The notes under the pieces were generated by a model, which was given only the letters and a program-made list of their open reading frames with translations, searched no databases and was not told where the DNA came from. Position numbers and translations under genes: made by a program. A stretch of 64,000 bases of DNA from Sambucus nigra (Eukaryota > Streptophyta > Magnoliopsida > Dipsacales > Adoxaceae). Location: contig OX422207.1 of NCBI GenBank assembly GCA_949130495.1, positions 835,176,073 through 835,240,072 of the forward strand, written 5' to 3'. Below are positions 57,500 to 64,000 of this stretch, piece after piece; position 1 is the first letter of the stretch; each line of letters starts with the position of its first letter.

Positions 57500-59250
57500 A
57501 TAGTAATTGTGTAATCTCTTTTTGTAATCTCTTCAGGAGTATTAGTTTGAGCTTTTGTTCAATTTTTGCGAGGAACTAAATATTTTCAATCAACTAGTCA
57601 TCCAATCTTTAAGCTTGCATTAGATGATTCATTTGTCGTCATACTCATTGGTTTTTCAAATGGAATATGAGCTCATGCGAAATCATTTGCATATAGTATA
57701 TGTGATTTAGTTACTTATGCCACATTTATAAATGCGTCAAGAAATTGATTTGAAATATTTTAGATATGGGTGATTATTTTTACTTGTGTTCCACATTGAG
57801 AAGTGTGAGGATCAACATGAGACAATTTTTTTTATTCCGATTAACTTCACCCCTTTTTTTAAAATTACTTATCACCTGTCCCTAGCGGCGGGAAAACTAT
57901 CGCATCGAAGTGGGAATTTGAAAAGTGCGCGGTAAAACATTATAATGATGGAAAGTGAATCAAAATCAACATAAATTCCTAATAAATGTAGTGGACCCAC
58001 CTTAGTACGTTGAGGGGGGTGCAATGTGGAGTTGAATAACACACCTAAAAGTGCACAAGTGGGAAATATTTGCTTTATGACCTAATACAAGTTAAAAAGG
58101 TGAGTAATGATGATAATAAATTTGTCAGCGATGAACTAATGTTTCAGCGTACAATATGACATTTCCCCATGAAAACAGTTGTAATTTGGTCTCATAAGCA
58201 TAGGTTAGACAATTAATTAGATATGCTTAATTAAAGATTATGTCAAACCATTTTGGTTATGGACATGAGAAATAGTGTGCTCAATGTAAATTCCTATAAA
58301 CATGCTATATTCATCAAAAGTGAGATGTAAATTAAGTCACACCATCAAGGCCGTTTGACTTGATTTGATAGTTTGGAAAGTGTGATTGTAACTTAATGAT
58401 TAGAGAACGGTAATGTGCAAATTCAACATTAGGAGTTGAGTGTAAAGAAACATATGACCATATAGAAGATGCATCTATAAGGACCATATAATATTTAATT
58501 GGTCTGCATTGAGCGTGAATAGTACCACAATATCCCCTTGAATTAGGTTTAAGAAAGTTGGAGACTTAATAATAATATTCGATGAGGATAGTCTAAGAAT
58601 TAATTTTCCTTGGCAACAAGAAGTGCATTTTATAGTCTTCCAATTCTTTCATCGATTCAAAAATGAGTTCTCAGTAATTATACTCATCATAGTGAATAAT
58701 GGGTGACTAAGACAGTTATGTTGTAGAATAAATGCATATTTATCACCAAACTTCTTATTATTTGCCATATAAGATTCTATAATTCTCATATTTGTGTGAT
58801 ATAATCCAAAAGATAAAGCATAAGTTTCTCAGTATTTGATTATGTACTGAGATAGTTATGCTAATGAAAGGATAATCTATATTAGGTTCATTTATAGCCT
58901 TAATGTGGTACCCATTACGACAAATATCAATAAAATTAGGACGATTTCTTCTGGGTGTGGTTGAATGAAAAAGAATCATTATCACGTAATTTTATCATAC
59001 ATGGTAACAATATCGTGTCTTTTATCGATCCTTCTATTAGTTTTATAAGACCTAATATAATGCTAACATTAGCGTTAGATAATGTTAGTTTTGAAAAGTA
59101 TTACTTGACATTAACCTGGAAGGACACCATGAACACGACATGATACACCGAAACAATCAACTATACTTAATTGTTCATGTTGATGGCATTGAAATTACAA
59201 GACCACTAGAGTTGAAAATTTCATATTTTGCTGTTCTTGAGTCTTTGAGA
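57500..59250 (-). pseudogene. Copia protease end and integrase
   Basis: On the minus strand CRNGYHIKAINEPN (about 58,930-58,880) matches the block that precedes integrase in copia (IRRNGYHIETMNE). Near 58,020-57,930 PPQRTKVGPLHLLGIYVDF matches the C-terminal integrase block PPQRTKMGPQRRLGIYVGY. Between them the sequence is heavily decayed and the D,D,E residues cannot be assigned. Confidence 0.65.
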
Positions 59251-59300
59251 AAGATATTTTGAATGTTTAGCAGGACCTCTCATTCAGTGACTTGGTAGAC

Positions 59301-60249
59301 CTTCTATATTGCAGTTCTTACACTCCAATAGTAAAAGTTCTAAAAAAATTGAGCCTCAACTATGATCGAATTTGCAAACTTTGGTTGTTTTGTTGTTTTA
59401 TGTTTTTTTTTGCCTAGACTAGTTTTTTATATGTAAATCATAAACTTGAATTGAGGAGTAGCAATGAATGTCGAGAACATAACATAAATAGTGAGAATAT
59501 GAGATAAATAATGAGAAGATAATTATTACTGAAGATAATAAATGGTTTTTAGAGATTGATAGATTATATGGGCATTACGGCATGTGTCGGGTCTATTGCT
59601 GACTACCCATTACAATATGTTTGAGACCTAGGTAAATTGACTATAGTATCAGTTTTATGTGTGCGTCATGGTATATGTGGTGTCTTGTATTGATTAACTA
59701 TGATATAATAAGTGAGGGACCTAGACAAACTGACTATAATGATGGATTTTACGTGGGGTACATCGCAGTATGTACGGACTAACAATTTCTATCACCGGGC
59801 TATAGTGATGTAAGGGCTGTAGATGTGATGAGACAGTTAATACGCCATTGTATGTTCAGGGTCGTATAGATAACAAACTGTTTATACTGGTATTTCCTTT
59901 GATTATAAATTAATATTGAGATAGATAATGAAAATACTTTAAAAAAATCTTGAAAGAAATATAATTGACTATATGGGTAGTTGAGTTGGTTTACATTAAA
60001 TGGGTAGTTACGTTGGCTTACTTTACGCACATCATTATTTATATTGATTCATTAATTAAAATATTATGTTGTGATATTTATCCCTCATAAAGCTTATGAA
60101 TGGGTTCATGGACTCTATTTGATAAGGGTAGTTGGTCTTCTTGCGGGGGTCATTTTATCTCGAAGGATCGTATGGTTGTTGCGAAGTCTACAGAAATAAA
60201 TCTTCACCATTCGTTCCTAATTTAAACACTCCAATTTGAGATTTGATTA
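59301..60249. other. Interval without recognised features
   Basis: AT-rich, with loosely repeated phrases (GACCTAG..AAATTGACTATA near 59,620-59,650 and 59,720-59,740). No gene or clear element boundary. Confidence 0.4.
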
Positions 60250-60470
60250 TTTTGAAAAGATAAGTATATAACACTTATATATATAAACATAAAGGGGTTA
60301 AAAAATGTATTTTGACCTGGATGTCCACACATCTTCAATGTATATGTCTATTGGGATGCCTCACCATGTCCTATAAATAGGGTGATCACCAAATGAGTTT
60401 GTACACACATGAGAACTAAAATGTTATCACTCCCTCTAAATTTTCTATGTGTCCCTTATTTTACAACATG
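60250..60470 (+). repeat. Copia LTR-like remnant
   Basis: CCTATAAATAGGGTG (TATA-like, near 60,370) is followed about 90 bp later by TTTTACAACATGTTATCAAGACG. This resembles the LTR end and primer region ACACGTTATCAGCACG seen in many plant copia elements. The start is not defined and no pol follows. Confidence 0.4.
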
Positions 60471-60959
60471 TTATCAAGACGAATGCTCTATATTTTTACA
60501 ATACGATAGGCAAGATTTGAAATACCTTTCTTTCATTGTGTTGCCTTCTCATCTCTAAAATTAATAAGACGATGATTTGGAGATTTCTTATGATTCCTTA
60601 TATGAATATATAGGTTTGAAGATTAAGATTCTCTCATGAGTTTTCATGAGTTGGATGATGAACATATGAAAGGAAATTAACTGATGCTATCATGTTTTTA
60701 GGAATAAGCTATGTTCCTATTAGTTCCTGGATAAGCATCCATTACCAAACCCATAATAATCATTTAGCAAGAAAATTTTCAATATCTTAGGTACCCATTC
60801 GTTATTACATTATATTAAAATCTATGGCTCACATATAACATATATGTTCACATTATAATATATTTAATGTTTAAAAATATGGATAATGATTTTTTTTAGA
60901 TCTTTTATTCATTCACATCCTTTAATATATTATGATGATAATTTTTTTATCATCAAATT
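60471..60959. other. Interval without recognised features
   Basis: AT-rich and noncoding; it may include the leader of the element that follows. Confidence 0.4.
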
Positions 60960-60999
60960 ATATAAATCATTGGCACTTGCGCATGGAAGAAGGATATCC

Positions 61000-61790
61000 A
61001 AAGGCACTTGCACTTGGTTGAGTGCATCGACACTCAGAAGCACATGCTAGCTACATTCAAGATATTAGGGTTAGTATTTTACTGGTGGGAGTCATTACCA
61101 TCGCAGAGGAGAGAGATACTATGACAATCCAAGAGTTCTGATTGCGGTTCGATTGCAAGTTCTTTCAGTCAGCAGTGCAGACGTAGATGAGGAGGAGGTT
61201 CCTAGAAATTTCACAGGAGGGCTGGACTATGGTCGAGTACGAGGAAGACTTCACGTGCCTGGAAAACTTTATGCTAGATGAGGTGAACACTGAGAAGAAG
61301 AGGGTACTCAAGTTTAGTGATGGACTTACTCGGAGGATTCACCAACATTTATTGGGGAACCTAACATTGCGAACTTACACTGAGTTCGTTAATGTTGCAT
61401 TACTCCACTGTCAGGATCATTGCTTCCATTTAAGGGAAGAAAAGAGGACCGAAGAGTCTAGCCAATAGAGCAAGGCTGGGGTAGCAGTGTTAGCGGGTTG
61501 CCGCAACAACGTTAAAGTCAGTAGGAGCGGGGTTCCCATCAGGGGGACTCTGCTAAGAGATTTAGGCTGAGTAATGACAATTTCTGGCTGGACCATAAGG
61601 TCCAGTAACATACCCCTCAGGGCAACGGGAACCAAATCAGGAGCTAGTAGGGTCGGAGTTATCAAGGCTAGTAAGGCTAGAGATAGGGGCAACCTCGTCA
61701 GGGAAGTAGGGCTAGAAACATACAAATTTCATTGAGAGATGTATCGTATGTGGGGAGCGGGGACACATGCGATGTGCATGCCCAAATAGG
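61000..61790 (+). pseudogene. Chromovirus gag with zinc knuckle
   Basis: The gag core is recognisable: FRFDCKFFQSAVQ-like sequence, then RRRFLEISQEGWTMVEYEEDFTCLENF and KFSDGLTRRIHQHL (61,187-61,468). Frame breaks follow. The zinc knuckle C-x2-C-x4-H-x4-C (CIVCGERGHMRCAC) lies at 61,740-61,781. Stops make the frame discontinuous. Confidence 0.75.
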
Positions 61791-61900
61791 GCTAGAGGTC
61801 AGGAGCAGGGTGCCCAGTCGAGGCCACGACTATATCAACTTCTAGCCCCATCGGTAGTTATGACATTACCGCCTCTGCAGGGGTAGAGACATGGGATAGC

Positions 61901-62377
61901 TTGGGCATGTGTATTACCTCTGGGGACCAGCGTTACCGCCAACCATCGAGAGTATGTTTTCTATCCATGGGTATATGGGGCACTTTTCTTGACACGGGAG
62001 CGCCACACTCATTTGTTAGCACTAGATTCACACAAGTGACTGGTTTAGTGGATTTGGCCTCAAACATTATTGTGACAATAGATTCATCGTTGGGTGGCAG
62101 GACTTTCATTCGTTCCAACTACAGGGGAGTAGGTGTGAGGATAGGGAGGTTATGGTTAGTAGAGGATTCAGTTATTTTAGATTTGAACTTATATGATGTT
62201 ATTATAGGTATGGAATTGTTAGCGATGTATAGATCGATGGTGGAATGTTATAGTAGGACTATCGTGTTCGCTATTCCAGGGCAGGATACATTTCTTGTGG
62301 CGATGTCTCGTTCGGAGGGAGGGTCGAGCACACACTTATATTATATTAAGGAAGAGACTTATAAGGGAATAGTCATC
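61901..62377 (+). pseudogene. Chromovirus aspartic protease
   Basis: An open frame carries the active site FLDTGAPHSFVS near 61,986-62,021 and the second conserved block LDLNLYDVIIGMELLAMYRS near 62,180-62,240. This frame is intact up to the solo LTR boundary at 62,378. The usual linker between protease and RT is mostly missing after the insertion. Confidence 0.8.
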
Positions 62378-63691
62378 TAAAACACCCCGCGTAAAACATG
62401 AGGCGCTACTACGATTAAAACTAAACTAAATCCTTAACAATTAGGATAAAGCATCTATATTCCACAAAATAAATATAATGAATCCAAAATTTACACTTTC
62501 AAAACAATTACAATTAAATTACACTCGAAAATAATACTAAGCTCTTCAAACAAAATACACTGCCAAGCTATACAATAATAAAATCCTCCAAACGTTGTGC
62601 TCTAAAATCCTCCAAAAATTCATAGCGTCCAAATTCACGCTAACCTGCCACTGAAATAAAAATACGGGGAAGTACACAATATGATAAGAATAGGTTCTCA
62701 AAAAAATAACAGTTAATAAATGCAATAATACGAATCTGAATTCAAGTTCAATGGGACATCCGGGCATTGTACCAATTTAATTTTTTAATAACACATCAAT
62801 AGGTCACCAGGCCTCGCCTAAGCTTCGTAACGTCTCATCCTGGTTATTGGACTTCTGGACTATTATCGGGTGACCATTCTCCCTTTCATATAAAAATTTC
62901 ATGACACCATGCCCATAAAAAAATACAATATCTCAAATCGAATCAATATTTTAGATTCTAATAAACATCACGATATCAATAAAATGAGTACAAATAAATG
63001 AGGAACAAAATGACTACTCTCGAGAGATTTAAGGAGCATATTGCGTAAACCCCATACCTAAAAATCATCACAAGAAACTCATAAGATTCTACCTCAAATT
63101 TCTGATCACACCACTGCTTTCCTCTTGCAAAAACAATAAAAACTCATTATATCCCAAACTCGAGAAAACACCAAATAAGCCTTCAAATAATAGACTGAAG
63201 TCTTGGTTTAAATGGGGCTGGGGCTGGGGCTTTGTAGATGGAAGAAGATGAAAATAGAGGAGGCTATTGATTTTTGAGAAGGCTAAAATGTGTTTTAAAA
63301 GTCCTAAGCCCGTCACTTTATATTTATATACCAAAAAGAATTAGAGTCCTAATTAGATACAAACATTAAAAAAATCCAAACGATTGCACCGTTGGAACAG
63401 GCTGAAATTTAGCGGCGTAGTAGCTGAAGGCGAGAGGAAGATGCACAAAAAAATTCAGCTCGATCGGACAATCGAATGTTTTTTTTCTCCTTAGGTCGGA
63501 TCCTCCCTCGATTTTTATACAAAAAGTTGTAATTTCCAAATTTTAATCCCAATTTAAATTCCACCTAAAACCTTATTTTTATATATAAAACCCAACATTT
63601 TTACATATCAAAATAATTAAATCCCAATTTTTTTTTTTCAAAATTCGAGTTAATTTAATTAAAACCGGTTTAAAAATCACGGGTTATTTCA
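62378..63691 (-). repeat. Solo LTR in reverse orientation
   Basis: About 1.3 kb. On the minus strand it starts TGAAATAACCCGTGA and ends CGCGGGGTGTTTTA, a common LTR end pair with similar inverted tips. Flanking bases TCATC (62,373-62,377) and TCATT (63,692-63,696) fit a 5 bp duplication with one change. TATATAAATATAAAG on the minus strand near 63,318-63,333 is a good TATA box. It has no internal region. Confidence 0.72.
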
Positions 63692-63699
63692 TCATTTCT

Positions 63700-64000
63700 A
63701 GATTCGATCCCTGTTGTTAGGGACTACACTGATGTGTATTAGAAGATACATAGGTTACTACCAAGTCGATAGATTAAGTTTGTGCTCGACTTAGTGCTAG
63801 GGACTAAGCTGATAGCACGAACGTCGTATCGTATGGCTCTTTTAGAGATGTGGGAGTTGAGGGATCAAATTTATCAGTTATTGGGGCAGGATTTTATTCG
63901 CGGTAGTACTTCATCTTGGGGTGCCCCAATGTTATTTGTGAAAAATAAGGATGGGTCATTGAGATTGTGTATCGACTACCGAGATTTGAATAAGGTCACG
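63700..64000 (+). pseudogene. Chromovirus reverse transcriptase, start
   Basis: IPVVRDYTDVY and a segment with [19 protein letters not shown] lead to [19 protein letters not shown] and [14 protein letters not shown], the standard Ty3/gypsy RT entry. One TAG lies near 63,775. The catalytic motif is beyond the window. Confidence 0.88.

Larger units (their letters stand above)
46250..59300 (-). mobile_element. Decayed Ty1/copia element, minus strand, split by an Athila-like element
   Basis: Read on the minus strand from the right: protease-to-integrase link, integrase, RT (57,300-56,779), then the 47,817-56,773 insertion, the rest of RT and RNase H (47,811-about 46,900), a polypurine tract (AAGGGGGAGCAT) and a 3' LTR beginning TGTATTATGG at 46,643. 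The left limit of about 46,250 is approximate. No gag or 5' LTR was recognised on the right. Confidence 0.75.
60960..64000 (+). mobile_element. Ty3/gypsy chromovirus (Tekay/Del-like), running off the window
   Basis: Gag, zinc knuckle and protease (60,960-62,377) are in order, then a solo LTR interrupts (62,378-63,691), and RT begins near 63,740 and continues past the end. The upstream LTR was not found, so the start is approximate. Confidence 0.75.

Noticed and set aside
63089..63334. 81-codon minus-strand frame
   Set aside because: Lies inside the solo LTR and spans its TATA box; no domain.

Overview
This window is plant nuclear DNA, very probably from a flowering plant. It is almost entirely a nest of transposable elements. 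I find no convincing host gene, rRNA, tRNA or CRISPR array. The plant assignment rests on Ty3/gypsy elements of the Tat, Athila and chromovirus types, Ty1/copia elements, a CACTA transposon, an endogenous pararetrovirus and a decayed plastid ndhF fragment. I cannot name the species.

Left part (1-30,715): four layers of insertion. The outermost layer is a decayed caulimovirid-like pararetrovirus on the minus strand (27,015-30,715; the rest should lie left of position 1). An old Tat-type Ty3/gypsy element on the minus strand (Tat-A) sits in it, with its 5' LTR at 26,522-27,014 and gag-pol running down to 2,286. Tat-A's gag is split by a CACTA transposon (7,673-25,961, TSD TTC). The CACTA carries a TNP1-like gene but no visible transposase. 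A young complete Tat element on the plus strand (Tat-B, 11,859-24,826, TSD GTTCT) sits inside the CACTA. Both Tat elements have the same order: gag, protease, RT, RNase H, a second RNase H and integrase, then a tandem-repeat array, then an accessory gene on the opposite strand. In Tat-B that antisense gene is an intact three-exon reading frame, whereas gag-pol is broken.

Middle part (30,716-45,625): three fold-back elements bounded by TA, AG and ATAG microsatellites (30,900-32,950), a plastid ndhF fragment (33,226-33,545), and an old chromovirus (33,736-45,625). The 3' LTR of the chromovirus is split by a non-autonomous copia element (39,222-45,549, TSD TATAT/TACAT) that keeps gag only.

Right part (45,626-64,000): a decayed minus-strand copia element (about 46,250-59,300). 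It is split inside its reverse transcriptase by a non-autonomous Athila-like element (47,817-56,773, TSD GACAT). Then comes a copia LTR-like remnant near 60,250-60,470, and a plus-strand Ty3/gypsy chromovirus (about 60,960-64,000, running off the end) interrupted by a reverse-oriented solo LTR (62,378-63,691, TSD TCATC/TCATT).

The genes do not form a cellular pathway. They are competing selfish elements, most of them dead, and their nesting gives a relative order of insertion. All boundaries, duplications, splice sites and motifs were read by eye. Family names are recognition of motifs, not search results.
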